Counted from the stretch's first letter, positions 7,548 through 18,724 are shown. The stretch: DNA of 64,000 nucleotides from Aliihoeflea aestuarii (GCF_024105665.1 NZ_JAAAMK010000002.1:62001-126000); one strand, 5' to 3'. The notes: generated by a model not told the origin, from the letters alone. Numbers and translations are program-made.

Positions 7548-8411
7548 TCAAAGACGCGAGATGAGCGAGGACGTATCCCAGCGCTGGCCGCCTTTGCCTT
7601 GCACGTCCTTGTAAAATTGGTCGATGAGCGCAGTGACGGGAAGCTGCGCGCCGTTGCGGTCGGCTTCCTCGAGGCAGATGCCGAGATCCTTGCGCATCCA
7701 GTCGACCGCGAAGCCGAAATCGAATTTTCCGTCGTTCATCGTCTTCCAGCGATTTTCCATCTGCCAGGACCCGGCCGCACCCTTGGAGATGACCTCGACC
7801 ACCTTCTCGATGTCGAGGCCAGCGCGTTTGCCGAAGGCGATGCCTTCCGACAAGCCCTGAACCAGCCCGGCAATGCATATCTGGTTGATCATCTTGGTGA
7901 GCTGGCCGGCGCCGACCGGACCCATCAGGCCGACCATGCGGGCATAGGCATCGATGACCGGCCGCGCCTTTTCGTAGACCGCTTCTTCACCGCCGCACAT
8001 GACGGTGAGAAGGCCGTTTTCCGCACCAGCCTGTCCGCCGGAAACCGGGGCATCGATGAAGCCTATGCCTTTTTCCGAGGCAATTTCGGCAAGCTCGCGC
8101 GCGACCTCGGCCGATGCCGTCGTGTTGTCGATGAAGATCGATCCCGAACCCATTGATGCAAATGCACCTTCTGAGCCGGTGGCTATCTGGCGAAGATCAT
8201 CGTCATTGCCCACGCAGGCGAAGACGAACTCGACCCCCTTGGCGGCTTCGGCCGGCGTCGCGGCGAAAGCGCCGGAAAATTCAGAAGCCCATTTCTGCGC
8301 CTTGGATGCCGTCCGGTTGTAGACGGTAACGTCGTGTCCGCCCTTGACCTTCAGGTGACCCGCCATCGGGTATCCCATTACGCCCAATCCCAGAAATGCG
8401 ACCTTGGCCAT
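7548..8411 (-). CDS. NAD(P)-dependent beta-hydroxyacid dehydrogenase (3-hydroxyisobutyrate dehydrogenase family)
   Basis: A 287-residue cytosolic dehydrogenase. The Rossmann motif FLGLGVMGYPMAGHL is at residues 6-20. The substrate-binding signature FIDAPVSGGQAGAENG is at about 118-133. The catalytic lysine K173 lies in GAGQLTKMINQ. Family members oxidise 3-hydroxyisobutyrate (valine breakdown) or reduce tartronate semialdehyde or succinic semialdehyde, and sequence alone does not separate these. It is followed 11 bp upstream (at 8423) by the mobB stop, so it may be the last gene of the leftward Moco transcript. The start ATG at 8411 gives a standard N-terminus. Confidence 0.9.
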   Translation of the reverse strand: MAKVAFLGLGVMGYPMAGHLKVKGGHDVTVYNRTASKAQKWASEFSGAFAATPAEAAKGVEFVFACVGNDDDLRQIATGSEGAFASMGSGSIFIDNTTASAEVARELAEIASEKGIGFIDAPVSGGQAGAENGLLTVMCGGEEAVYEKARPVIDAYARMVGLMGPVGAGQLTKMINQICIAGLVQGLSEGIAFGKRAGLDIEKVVEVISKGAAGSWQMENRWKTMNDGKFDFGFAVDWMRKDLGICLEEADRNGAQLPVTALIDQFYKDVQGKGGQRWDTSSLISRL

Positions 8412-8422
8412 CGTCGTCTCCC

Positions 8423-8938
8423 TCAGTTTTTCCCGGCGAGCCCCAATCGGCCCGAAATGAAGTCCGCGATATTGGCTATGTCATCTATGCTGAACACGGG
8501 CAAGGTTTCGTCAGGCATCGCACGATCGCTCGCCACCGCGATGATGTTCGGATCGTCCGGCGCGAGTGGGCGCGTATCCTTCGACCCGACGCGGCGCAAT
8601 TCGATCTTGGGATGGGATTCGCGCTTGTAGCCCTCGACGATCACGAGGTCGCAGGGCGAAAGGCGCGACAGGATTTCCTCCATCGACGGTTCCTGCTCGT
8701 CCCGAAGCTCGTGCATCAACGCCCAGCGGTTGCCCGATACGATGGCCACTTCGCCGGCGCCCGCCGTGCGATGGCGGAAAGAATCGGTGCCGTCCTTGTC
8801 GATATCGAACGCATGGTGGGCATGTTTGACGGTCGCGACCTTAAGCCCACGCGCGACGAATTCGGCGACGAGCCGCTCCGTCATCGTCGTCTTGCCGGAA
8901 TTCTTCCATCCTGTGATGCCGATGATGCGCCGTGTCAT
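8423..8938 (-). CDS. mobB: Molybdopterin-guanine dinucleotide biosynthesis protein B
   Basis: A 171-residue P-loop GTP-binding protein. The Walker A motif GWKNSGKTT is at residues 10-18, followed by the family segment VATVKHAHHAFDIDKDGTDS and a VIVEGYKRE motif. MobB assists MobA in attaching GMP to molybdopterin. Its start overlaps the mobA stop by 4 nt (ATGA), indicating translational coupling. Length and motif order are standard. Confidence 0.95.
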   Translation of the reverse strand: MTRRIIGITGWKNSGKTTMTERLVAEFVARGLKVATVKHAHHAFDIDKDGTDSFRHRTAGAGEVAIVSGNRWALMHELRDEQEPSMEEILSRLSPCDLVIVEGYKRESHPKIELRRVGSKDTRPLAPDDPNIIAVASDRAMPDETLPVFSIDDIANIADFISGRLGLAGKN

Positions 8939-9519
8939 GACAGGGAAGTCTCCATCTCGACCGCCGCCATCAGATCCTGCGGCGTGTTGATATTGAAGAA
9001 CGGGTCGAAGGGCTTTTCCAGGAAGTCGACGGATTCATAACCGTAGCTTTTCAGAAACGTCATGACGCGGCGGGTCTCGGCCTTTTCGAGAAATGCTTCG
9101 AGTGGATCGAGGACTACAACCGGCCACAGGGCGAATACGGGATGGCTTCGCCCGCCGCTTCTCGCCAGCGCGATGCCGGATGTTTCGATTTCCGCCAGAC
9201 GCCGGACAAGATCGAGTGGAAAGAAAGGCGTGTCCACGGCGACGGTCGCAAGATGGTTTGCGCCGAGGCTTGTGGCCCATTTCAAGCTCGCCAGAACGCC
9301 TGCAAGCGGGCCGTCGAAAGCCGCCGTGGCGTCTGGCAGGATCGGCAGCGGTCGATCGGCGATCGAAACATTCGAATTGATCGCCAGCGCATCGACTTGT
9401 GGCGACAGACGTCCGATCGCGCGGTCGAGAAGCGAGACGCCGTGAATCTCGACCAGCGCCTTGTCCGTTCCCATACGCGATGAGCGTCCGCCTGCCAGAA
9501 TGACGCCGACCGTCTTCAT
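8935..9519 (-). CDS. mobA: Molybdenum cofactor guanylyltransferase
   Basis: A 194-residue nucleotidyltransferase that couples GTP to molybdopterin to make the MGD form of the cofactor used by DMSO-reductase-family enzymes. The N-terminal signature LAGGRSSRMGTDK is at residues 8-20, with ALAINSN and a VDTPFFPLDLVRRL metal-binding motif later. The start overlaps the upstream MFS stop by 4 nt and the stop overlaps mobB by 4 nt. The three genes are therefore translationally linked in the order MFS, mobA, mobB. Confidence 0.95.
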   Translation of the reverse strand: MKTVGVILAGGRSSRMGTDKALVEIHGVSLLDRAIGRLSPQVDALAINSNVSIADRPLPILPDATAAFDGPLAGVLASLKWATSLGANHLATVAVDTPFFPLDLVRRLAEIETSGIALARSGGRSHPVFALWPVVVLDPLEAFLEKAETRRVMTFLKSYGYESVDFLEKPFDPFFNINTPQDLMAAVEMETSLS

Positions 9520-10730
9520 CGTGTGAGTTCCCCTTTTCGCTGTGCGACACGGATCACATAAAGTGACGCAAGGGCTGCGCAGATCGATGATCCGAGCATG
9601 ACGGCGAACAACGGGGCAGGGCCGCTGGATGGTCCAAGCAATGCGCCTGACAGAACGGAAAGCGCCGCGCCGCCGCCGATCTGCAACGAACCGCCAAGTC
9701 CCGAAGCCGACCCTGCGATATGCGGCCGCACGCTGACGATTCCGGCCATGGCGTTGGGCAGTGCCATGCCGTTGCCGATGCCCACGAAGACCATCGGAAG
9801 GAAGACGCTTAGCGCGTTGACCTCACCGATTGCGACAGGAACGAGCGCCACGAGCATGCCCAGCCCCGTAATCAGATTGCCGAAGATCATCATCCGGTTA
9901 ATGCCCACACGGTAGGAAAAGCGTCCGGACAGGAAGTTTCCGGCCACATAGCCGAGCGACACGAAGCCGAAATAGAAACCGTACTGCGACGGCGACAGGC
10001 CGAGGAGTTCGGTCGCGACGTAAGGTCCGCCGCCGAGAAAAGCAAAGAACGTGCCGGAGGTGAAGGCGGCCGCCAACGTATACCCCCAGAAGCGTTCAGA
10101 CTTCATCAGTTCCGGGTAGGAGCGAACCTGTGCCAGCATCGACGACGATGGCGTGAAATTCGTCTCCCCGAGATCGAACCAGATGATGATGAAGGCGACA
10201 AAGCCGAAGGCAAGCGTCAGAAGGAAGGTCGACTGCCAGCCATAAATCTCGTCCAGCAGCCCGCCGATGACCGGTCCGACCATCGGGACGAGAGCCATGC
10301 CCATCGTGACATAGCCGATCTTGCCGGCGGCCTCGTCCGGGCCGACCGTGTCGCGGATGATGGCGCGTCCAAGCACCATGCCGGCGGCGGAAAATGCCTG
10401 CAGAACGCGGCAACACAGCAGGATTTCGATCGTGGGCGCGAAAGTGGCGGCAAGCGTGCCGGCCAGGAAAATGACAAAGCAGATCAGAAGGACCGGCCGA
10501 CGCCCGAACCGGTCGGATGCCGGGCCGATGACAAGTTGGAGCGCGGCCGTCGCAGCCAGATAAAGCGCGACGGCAAGCTGTACCACGGCATAATCCGTCT
10601 CGAAATGCCGCGCCATCCCCGGAAGGGACGGAAGAAAAACGTTCATCGCCAGCGCGCTGCTCGCCGTCGCCATGACAAGCGTGAAGAGATGGGGCGGCGT
10701 ATCACGACGTCGAACGAGCGGAGATGTCAT
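9516..10730 (-). CDS. Bcr/CflA-like MFS efflux transporter
   Basis: A 404-residue inner-membrane transporter of the drug:H+ antiporter type (DHA1, 12 TM). After a short cytosolic N-terminus, TM1 contains MNVFLPSLPGMARHF; the loop 2-3 motif GPASDRFGRRP and the TM5 motif MVGPVIGGLLDEIYGW are characteristic of Bcr/CflA proteins. Substrates of the family include bicyclomycin, chloramphenicol or sulfonamides; none can be assigned. The 4-nt overlap with mobA is unusual and places an efflux pump inside a cofactor operon. Upstream, 64 bp separate it from the DMT exporter stop. Confidence 0.9.
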   Translation of the reverse strand: MTSPLVRRRDTPPHLFTLVMATASSALAMNVFLPSLPGMARHFETDYAVVQLAVALYLAATAALQLVIGPASDRFGRRPVLLICFVIFLAGTLAATFAPTIEILLCCRVLQAFSAAGMVLGRAIIRDTVGPDEAAGKIGYVTMGMALVPMVGPVIGGLLDEIYGWQSTFLLTLAFGFVAFIIIWFDLGETNFTPSSSMLAQVRSYPELMKSERFWGYTLAAAFTSGTFFAFLGGGPYVATELLGLSPSQYGFYFGFVSLGYVAGNFLSGRFSYRVGINRMMIFGNLITGLGMLVALVPVAIGEVNALSVFLPMVFVGIGNGMALPNAMAGIVSVRPHIAGSASGLGGSLQIGGGAALSVLSGALLGPSSGPAPLFAVMLGSSICAALASLYVIRVAQRKGELTR

Positions 10731-10794
10731 GAGGAAGTGAACAGGTTAATCATAGCGACTAACTAGGCCGCGAGTGGCTCGGCAGCAAGACATC

Positions 10795-11736
10795 TCAAAC
10801 CCCGTCCGGTGCCATAGCGGGACCGGTCGTTTCCGCGGCTGGTTGCGTCTTGCCGGCGTTTCGTTCGCGATAGAGCGTGTACAGCCCCGAAGCGACGACG
10901 ATCGATGCGCCGAGGATCATCGCTACGTCCGGCACCTCGCCGAACATGACGAAGCCGAGCAGGATCGCCCACACCAGCGCCGTATAGCGGAACGGCGCAA
11001 CGAATGAGATGTCGCCGGCGCGCATGGCCATGATGATGAACTGGTAGCCGACGATGACCAGAACGGCGGCGGCCAGGAGGCGCGACGTGCTCGAAACCGT
11101 CAGTTCCGTCCAGCCGCCATACGGAACGACGAGAACGGCGCCTGCGATCGTCACGAACAGGGCGGTGGCGAAGGAAATGGCAAGCGAGGGAACCTCGTCG
11201 GGAATGCGCCTTGTGATCAGATCACGCAACGCACAGAACGCCACGCAAAGGAGCGCCAGCAGCGAATAGGAGTTGAACCCTTCGAAGCCGGGTCGCACGA
11301 TGATCATGACGCCCGCGAAGCCGACGAGGATCGCGGACCAGCGCCGCCATCCGACCGGCTCGCTCATGAACAGCGCGGCCCCCATCGTCACCGCCAGAGG
11401 CAGCGCCTGAAGGATGGCCGACACATTGGCGAGCGGCATCTGTGACAGGGCCGCGAGGAAGCACAGCGTGCTCCCGACCTCGCCTAGCGCCCGAACCGCC
11501 ACAAGCGGGCGACGCAGCGAACCGAGCGATGAAAAAACGCCGCCATGTAAGGCGAGGACGCCAATCAGAACGGTTGCGAACGTGCCCCGCACGAACATGA
11601 CCTGTGCGGCGTTCATGTCGGCGATGACGGTTTTGGTCAGCGCATCGTTGAACGTGAAGCCGGCCATGGAGACGGCCATGAAAAGTGCTGCGCGCGTGTT
11701 GGGAGAAAGGGTCACCGGGGCATGGCTCACAGACAA
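10795..11736 (-). CDS. EamA/DMT family transporter
   Basis: A 313-residue membrane protein with about ten hydrophobic helices arranged as two EamA repeats. The first repeat carries MAGFTFNDALTKTVIADM, FVRGTFAT and PLANVSAILQALPL; the second begins near DLITRRIPDEVPSLAISF. Drug/metabolite transporters of this group usually export amino acids, nucleotide-like or other small metabolites. It lies 71 bp downstream of moaA and upstream of the MFS gene on the same strand, so it may be part of the Moco transcript. The substrate is unknown. Confidence 0.88.
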   Translation of the reverse strand: MSVSHAPVTLSPNTRAALFMAVSMAGFTFNDALTKTVIADMNAAQVMFVRGTFATVLIGVLALHGGVFSSLGSLRRPLVAVRALGEVGSTLCFLAALSQMPLANVSAILQALPLAVTMGAALFMSEPVGWRRWSAILVGFAGVMIIVRPGFEGFNSYSLLALLCVAFCALRDLITRRIPDEVPSLAISFATALFVTIAGAVLVVPYGGWTELTVSSTSRLLAAAVLVIVGYQFIIMAMRAGDISFVAPFRYTALVWAILLGFVMFGEVPDVAMILGASIVVASGLYTLYRERNAGKTQPAAETTGPAMAPDGV

Positions 11737-11807
11737 GAGAGACCCCTGCCCATATGACGCGCAAGATGCCGGCGCAATGGGCAGCGCCCATTATGAGATG
11801 CGCCAGA

Positions 11808-12863
11808 TCAGCCGCCGGTAACGCTCATATGACGCGAAACGGACGGGCGGTTCGTGCGCCGGTCGATGATGAAATCGTGCCCCTTGGGCTTGCGGCCGAT
11901 CGCCTCGTCGATCGCCTGCGAAAGGACTTCATTGCCCTCCGATGCGCGCAGCGCGGCGCGCAAATCGGCGGCATCGTCCTGACCGAGACACATATAGAGC
12001 GTGCCGGTGCATGTCAGGCGCACGCGATTGCAGCTTTCGCAAAAATTGTGGGTCATCGGCGTGATGAAGCCCATGCGACCGCCCGTCTCGGCGACCTCGA
12101 CATAGCGCGCGGGGCCGCCCGTCTTGTAGGGAATATCCGTGAACGTGAACTGGCGTTCCAGATCGGCGCGCAGAAGAGACAGCGGCAGATATTGATCGGT
12201 GCGATCCTCGTCGATCTCTCCCATGGGCATCGTCTCGATGACGGTCATGTCCATGCCGCGGCCATGCGCCCAGCGCAGCATGTCGGGGATTTCGTGATCG
12301 TTGAAGCCCTTGAGGGCGACGGCGTTGATCTTGATCTTGAGCCCGGCCGCCTGCGCGGCGTCGATGCCTGCCATCACCTTTCCGATTTCGCCCCAGCGCG
12401 TAATCTGCTTGAATTTCGCTGGATCGAGCGTGTCGAGGGACACGTTGATGCGGCGCACGCCGCAGGCGGCGAGATCGTCGGCGAAGCGGGCGAGTTGCGA
12501 GCCGTTCGTCGTCAGCGTCAGCTCGTCGAGCTTGCCGCTGTCGATATGCCGCGACAGATCGCCAATCAGGTGCATGATATTCTTGCGCACCAGCGGCTCG
12601 CCGCCGGTCAGCCTGAGTTTGCGAACGCCCTTTTCGATGAAGACGGTGCAGAGCCGGTCCAACTCCTCAAGGGTCAAAAGGTCCTTCTTCGGCAGAAAGG
12701 TCATGTTCTCCGCCATGCAATATGTGCAGCGGAAATCGCACCGATCCGTGACCGAAACGCGCAGATAGGAAATCGCGCGTCCGAAAGGATCGATCATGGC
12801 GGGGTCGCCGACTTTTATGTCCTTGCCTTGAAAACCCATGAATGCAATCTCGTGATCTTTCAT
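11808..12863 (-). CDS. moaA: GTP 3',8-cyclase (molybdopterin biosynthesis)
   Basis: A 351-residue radical SAM enzyme that carries out the first step of molybdopterin synthesis with MoaC. The N-terminal radical SAM cluster is C42-x3-C46-x2-C49 ([11 protein letters not shown]). The C-terminal second cluster is C275, C278 and C292 ([12 protein letters not shown]...C). The GGEP motif is at 88-91, and the protein ends in the Gly-Gly tail needed for catalysis. The start could instead be at Met23 ([15 protein letters not shown]); the longer start is kept because family members usually have a short N-terminal extension. It is divergent from the DUF971 gene. Confidence 0.95.
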   Translation of the reverse strand: MKDHEIAFMGFQGKDIKVGDPAMIDPFGRAISYLRVSVTDRCDFRCTYCMAENMTFLPKKDLLTLEELDRLCTVFIEKGVRKLRLTGGEPLVRKNIMHLIGDLSRHIDSGKLDELTLTTNGSQLARFADDLAACGVRRINVSLDTLDPAKFKQITRWGEIGKVMAGIDAAQAAGLKIKINAVALKGFNDHEIPDMLRWAHGRGMDMTVIETMPMGEIDEDRTDQYLPLSLLRADLERQFTFTDIPYKTGGPARYVEVAETGGRMGFITPMTHNFCESCNRVRLTCTGTLYMCLGQDDAADLRAALRASEGNEVLSQAIDEAIGRKPKGHDFIIDRRTNRPSVSRHMSVTGG

Positions 12864-12948
12864 GCCTTATGCAAGCCTCTATCGACAAGGCAGGCATATC
12901 GCAGTCAATTCAAAGCCTCGTGACGACGCTCGGGCTGGAGGGACATAT

Positions 12949-13299
12949 ATGCGGCCGCCATCGGAAATGCGCGTTTCAAAGGATCGGCGACTTTTGACCG
13001 TCCTGTTCTCCGACCATGCGCCGATTCCGCTCGAAGCCGAACTTTTGCGGGTCGTCTCGCCGTCCGCCGAGGTGCAGGGCCATTCGCCCGAGCAGCGCGT
13101 TACGGTGCCGGGCAAGCGAAGCGTCGCGATTTCACGCATCGAGCCGGTCGGCAACTATGCCGTGCGCATCATCTTTGACGACGGGCACGATACGGGCATC
13201 TTCACCTGGACCTATCTCCATGAACTCGGACACGAGAAGGACGCCCGCTGGCAGACCTATCTCGACGAACTCGCGGAAAAGGGCCTCTCGCGCGGATAG
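12949..13299 (+). CDS. DUF971 (GBBH-like N-terminal domain) protein
   Basis: A 116-residue single-domain protein with the DUF971 pattern: LTVLFSDHAPIPLEAELLRVVSPSAEV early, VAISRIEPVGNYAVRIIFDDGHDTGIFTW in the middle and a C-terminal YLHELG. The fold is the zinc-binding N-terminal domain of gamma-butyrobetaine hydroxylase, and in bacteria it is often linked to Fe-S cluster carriers. ATG 12949 was chosen because GGAG lies 8-11 nt upstream and the conserved domain starts soon after. It is convergent with the rhodanese gene, 3 bp between stops. Function is inferred only from the domain. Confidence 0.87.
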   Translation: MRPPSEMRVSKDRRLLTVLFSDHAPIPLEAELLRVVSPSAEVQGHSPEQRVTVPGKRSVAISRIEPVGNYAVRIIFDDGHDTGIFTWTYLHELGHEKDARWQTYLDELAEKGLSRG

Positions 13300-13302
13300 A
13301 AT

Positions 13303-13701
13303 TCAGGATTTGCGCGGGGCGGGTGCCTCGGTCGGCAATCCCGCCTTTTTCCACGCACCGAACCCGCCTTCGATATGCTTGACCGGCGCAAGCCCCATAT
13401 CCTGTGCGGTCTTTGTCGCAAGCGCCGATCTCATTCCGCCGGCACAGAAGAACACGAAGGTCTTGCCCGACGCGAAGACATCCTTGTGGTAAGGGCTTTC
13501 CGGGTCGATCCAGAATTCCAGCATGCCGCGCGGCGCATGGAACGCGCCGGCGATTCTGCCGTCGCGCTCCAGTTCGCGCGGATCGCGGATGTCGACCAGT
13601 ACGACATCCTCGCTCTTCGACAGTTCCAGTGCTTCAGCCGGTGAAACGGCTTCGATCTCGGCATCGGCCTCCGCCACCAGCGCCTTGTAGCCCTTTTTCA
13701 T
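13303..13701 (-). CDS. Rhodanese-like domain protein
   Basis: A 132-residue single rhodanese domain. The N-terminal half has VLVDIRDPRELERDGRIAG, and the active-site loop is FFCAGGMRSALA with catalytic Cys86, followed by HIEGGFGAWKKAGLP. Such proteins transfer sulfane sulfur. The start at ATG 13701 is preceded by a GAGGAGA-like ribosome site; longer readings run into the fumarase coding region. It lies 26 bp downstream of the fumarase stop on the same strand, probably in one transcript. Confidence 0.92.
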   Translation of the reverse strand: MKKGYKALVAEADAEIEAVSPAEALELSKSEDVVLVDIRDPRELERDGRIAGAFHAPRGMLEFWIDPESPYHKDVFASGKTFVFFCAGGMRSALATKTAQDMGLAPVKHIEGGFGAWKKAGLPTEAPAPRKS

Positions 13702-13727
13702 GTCGGTCTCCTCGAAAGATCGCGATC

Positions 13728-15347
<1,620 letters not shown>

Positions 15348-15639
15348 GGAATTCGGGTCTCCTCGGATCGGGCGTTCGCGCGCTTCTTAGAACCTTTCTC
15401 ATCTGGTTTGAAGCCTCGCAAAGCGTGGCATTCCTGCAAGTGTCGCTTGCAAAAGCGGCATCGGGGACGATTGCAAGGTTGCCCGAATCGAATGACGCGC
15501 CGTAGCGTCACCTGAAATCCGACGGGAGAGGGGTTTGCGATTTGGAAACCATATCGGGTTCAAGGTCTCCGCTTGTCTCGGTGGAATCATCGAAATCCGC
15601 CGTTGTCCATTTCAACTCATGCCCGCGGGTCGCACTGAT

Positions 15640-17718
15640 ATGAACGCCGATAGACGCCGCAAGGCTCTGGCCCTTGCCTCGACCACCCTGATCGCCGCAC
15701 TGACCGTGTCCGACGCCTCCGCGCAAGGGCTGCTTCAAAGGCTGTTCCAGTCGAGCCAGCACAACGGGCCGGTGACGCAACAGGCGACGCCGCAGCCGGC
15801 ACCCATCGAGCAGCAGGTGCGCCGCGCCGGCCCGCCGCCGCAGGCCCCGCGCGTGACCGGTCCGCAATATTACACCTACAAGACGGACGCTCTTTCCAAA
15901 GTCGATTTCACGGCCATCAATATCGCCCCTGCCGCGCTTGCCTCGCCCGGTATCGATCACGGCACCGTCGGCGCAACGCGCAGGAGCGCGACGGACGATC
16001 CGGCCCGCGCCGTCTCGGTCGACGGCGACAGTCTCGAGGAAGCCGTGGAGAAAGTGCTGGCGATCGACAGCGGCTCGAAGCCCGAAATGCGTTGGCGAAG
16101 CTATTCGCGGCCGAGCGGCGAACCTGCGCCGGACATCGCCGGCACCAATCCGAAGCTGGAAATCGACGTCCGCCGCACGGCTGCATCTTCGCCGACGCTT
16201 GCCGATGCGCTGGACGATCTTGCTACCTATGAGCTTTACGCCGAAAGCGCGGTCGGCGATGCAATCGTCGCCCACTACTCCAAGACGCCGGATTTCATCT
16301 GGACCACCGATGCAGCGGTCAATGACGAGGCCCGAGCGGTCATTCGCGAACTCGCCGACGCCGATGCCTACGGCCTCAATCCCGGCGACTATGCCGTGGC
16401 GATGCCGACCGGCCAGGATGCCGCCGCACTCGCCAGGTTCGAGATGGCGCTGTCGGCGCGTGTCCTGCGCTATGCGCGCGATGTCCACGCGGGCCGCGTC
16501 GATCCGAACCGTATCTCCGGCTACCATGATTTCGAATTGAAGACCGTCGATTACGCCGGGATTCTCGAATCGCTCGGGTCCGGCGACGATGCGCGCGAGA
16601 CGTTGCGCGCGCTGCACCCGCAGAACGAATTCTATAAGGCGATGCAGGTCGAGCTCGAAGAGCTTCGCGCCAGCGAGGAAAATTCGATCGTGATCGCGCC
16701 CGGCACGCTCATCCGGCCCGGCCAGACGAACACCGAACTGCCGAAGATCGTCGCCCTGATCGAGAAGGAAGCCGATCAGGCGTTCCTCGCCGAACACGGG
16801 CCGGCGATCGAGCGCAACCGCGCGAGCGAAATATATACCGACGACCTCGTTCCCGTCGTTCGCGCCGCGCAGGCAAAGCGCAATTTGCAGGTCGACGGGA
16901 TTGTCGGCCCGCGCACGGTCACGGCGTTCGCCGGGGAGACCAAGGCATCGCGGATCGAGAAGGTGAAGCTGGCCATGGAGCAGCTTCGCTGGCTCCCGTC
17001 TGATCTGGGCCAGCGCTACGTCCTCCTCAACACACCCTCGGCAAAGGCGACCTATGTCGAACACGGCGCCGAAAAATTCTCGATGCGCACGGTCGTCGGC
17101 TCGAAGGGGACGCAGACCTACTTCTTCCAGGATGAAATCTCTTATGTCGAGTTTCATCCTTATTGGGGCGTGCCGCGATCGATCATCGTCAACACGCATC
17201 TTCCGCGTCTCTACCGGGACCCGTCCTATTTCGATCGCAACGGCTTCGAAGTGACCGACCGCAACGGACGGCAGCTCTCGTCGTCGGCGATCAACTGGAC
17301 ACGGTATGGCGCGAACATCCCGTACAATGTCCGTCAGCGGCCAGGTCCCAACAACGCGCTTGGAGAGCTGAAGATCATGTTCCCCAACAAGCACGCGATC
17401 TACATGCACGACACGCCGGACAAGTCCCTGTTCGGTCGCGACAATCGCGCGCTTTCGAACGGGTGCGTGCGGCTTGAAGACCCGCGCCTGATGGCAGCGG
17501 CGGTGCTCGGGTGGGATCGCGATCAGGTCGACACGCGCCTTGCCGGCCAGCATGGCCGCAACAATCTCGATGTGAAATTTCCGGTCTATGTCGCGTACTT
17601 CACCGCCTGGCCCGACGCCGACGGGAAGATGGGCTATTATCCGGACGTGTACGATCGCGATTTGAAGACGCGCGAGGCCATGGGCCGTATCGAAACCGCG
17701 AGGGCGCCGTCGATCTGA
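15640..17718 (+). CDS. Large L,D-transpeptidase (YcbB/LdtD-like), secreted
   Basis: A 692-residue periplasmic protein with a Sec signal peptide (residues 1 to about 28, ending DASAQ). A proline-rich linker and a large scaffold domain follow. A peptidoglycan-binding motif (LQVDGIVGPRTVTAF) precedes the catalytic YkuD domain, where H590 (IYMHDTP) and C609 (SNGCVRLEDPRL) are the key residues. Such enzymes make 3-3 cross-links or anchor outer-membrane proteins to peptidoglycan. ATG 15640 gives the cleanest signal peptide; an ATG at 15619 and one at 15535 are in frame upstream. It is followed by tRNA-Val on the other strand. Confidence 0.9.
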   Translation: MNADRRRKALALASTTLIAALTVSDASAQGLLQRLFQSSQHNGPVTQQATPQPAPIEQQVRRAGPPPQAPRVTGPQYYTYKTDALSKVDFTAINIAPAALASPGIDHGTVGATRRSATDDPARAVSVDGDSLEEAVEKVLAIDSGSKPEMRWRSYSRPSGEPAPDIAGTNPKLEIDVRRTAASSPTLADALDDLATYELYAESAVGDAIVAHYSKTPDFIWTTDAAVNDEARAVIRELADADAYGLNPGDYAVAMPTGQDAAALARFEMALSARVLRYARDVHAGRVDPNRISGYHDFELKTVDYAGILESLGSGDDARETLRALHPQNEFYKAMQVELEELRASEENSIVIAPGTLIRPGQTNTELPKIVALIEKEADQAFLAEHGPAIERNRASEIYTDDLVPVVRAAQAKRNLQVDGIVGPRTVTAFAGETKASRIEKVKLAMEQLRWLPSDLGQRYVLLNTPSAKATYVEHGAEKFSMRTVVGSKGTQTYFFQDEISYVEFHPYWGVPRSIIVNTHLPRLYRDPSYFDRNGFEVTDRNGRQLSSSAINWTRYGANIPYNVRQRPGPNNALGELKIMFPNKHAIYMHDTPDKSLFGRDNRALSNGCVRLEDPRLMAAAVLGWDRDQVDTRLAGQHGRNNLDVKFPVYVAYFTAWPDADGKMGYYPDVYDRDLKTREAMGRIETARAPSI

Positions 17719-17750
17719 CGGCGTTTCCAAAGTATATTACGCTTAAAAAA

Positions 17751-17825
17751 TGGTGGGCGCGACAGGGATTGAACCTGTGACCCTTCGCGTGTGAAGCGAA
17801 TGCTCTCCCGCTGAGCTACGCGCCC
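17751..17825 (-). tRNA. tRNA-Val (CAC anticodon)
   Basis: A 75-nt cloverleaf read on the minus strand: acceptor GGGCGCG pairs with CGCGCCC, D-arm GCTC/GAGC, anticodon stem TTCGC/GCGAA with loop TTCACAC (anticodon CAC), TTCAATC T-loop, and a genomically encoded CCA at 17751-17753. It would decode the valine codon GUG. There is no integrase or duplicated 3' end nearby. Confidence 0.97.
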
Positions 17826-17895
17826 TCGAACTGACGTTCGAAGATGCCCGGCGAACCGGACGTGGCCCGCGTATAGGGGCAAGCGGCAGCGTCCG

Positions 17896-18597
17896 TCAAG
17901 CGGTCTTGATCGGCCGTCCCGCTGCCGCCGCGATCAGCCTGTCGGCAAGGTCCACCGTCAGTTCGTCATAGTGCGAGATGATGTGCGACGGCTCGAATTC
18001 ACGGACGTGCCGGTCGGTGTATCCGAAATCGACGGCGACCACGGGGATGCCGGCGGCTTGCGCAGTCCTGATGTCCGTTTCGGAATCTCCGACCATAACC
18101 GCACGAGAGGGATCGCCGCCTGCGCGTGCGATCGTTTCCAGCAGATGCCGTGGATCGGGCTTGCGGAAGGCGAACGTATCCTGGCCGCAAATGGCTCGGA
18201 AACGCTCATGGAGGCCAAGGCCGGTCAGAAGCGTCACGGACATGACCTCGAATTTGTTGGTGCAAACCGCAGTCAGATAGCCGGCCGCCTCGAATCGGTC
18301 CAACGCATCCACGACACCTGCATAGGGTTTCGATTCGCCCGGCATGCCATTGGTGTAATGTTCGAGAAAAACGTCGAGCAGTTCCTTGAGGCGCTCGTCG
18401 GACAGAACGCGCTGTTTCGCGGCGTAGGCGCGCTCGATCATGACCTTGCCGCCCATGCCGACATAGCGAAGCAATTCGGCATGGTCGGACACGGAAAGGC
18501 CGTCCATCGCCAGCGAATGGTTGAGACTAGCCATCAGGTCCGGGGCCGTGTCGACCAGCGTTCCGTCGAGATCGAAGACGATGATGGGGGCTGTCAT
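17896..18597 (-). CDS. gph: Phosphoglycolate phosphatase, HAD family
   Basis: A 233-residue HAD-superfamily phosphatase. Motif I is FDLDGTLVDTAPDL with nucleophile Asp9 and acid/base Asp11; motif II lies in AVCTNK; motif IV is MVGDSETDIRTAQAAG. It dephosphorylates 2-phosphoglycolate formed in DNA repair or oxygenation chemistry. The start at ATG 18597 directly precedes the first strand; an upstream in-frame start adds 20 low-complexity residues. It is divergent from rpiA, an arrangement common in Hyphomicrobiales. Confidence 0.92.
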   Translation of the reverse strand: MTAPIIVFDLDGTLVDTAPDLMASLNHSLAMDGLSVSDHAELLRYVGMGGKVMIERAYAAKQRVLSDERLKELLDVFLEHYTNGMPGESKPYAGVVDALDRFEAAGYLTAVCTNKFEVMSVTLLTGLGLHERFRAICGQDTFAFRKPDPRHLLETIARAGGDPSRAVMVGDSETDIRTAQAAGIPVVAVDFGYTDRHVREFEPSHIISHYDELTVDLADRLIAAAAGRPIKTA

Positions 18598-18724
18598 GGA
18601 AGTCTCGTTGCGTGTTTCCGTTGCGGCGGGTCTATCTCCTGACCCATGTGCGCGCAAGACATCGGGACCGGTTTGCCTGTGAGAGTGAAGATGCTAAACG
18701 GCCTTCACGAACAGGGAATTTCAT

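Noticed and set aside
15508-17730. 740-codon ORF antisense to the L,D-transpeptidase
   Set aside because: Same GC-driven antisense effect; no recognisable motif, and the plus-strand gene has signal peptide and catalytic residues.
17751-17895. tRNA-Val as an integration site for a mobile element
   Set aside because: No integrase, no duplicated 3' tRNA fragment and no accessory genes nearby.
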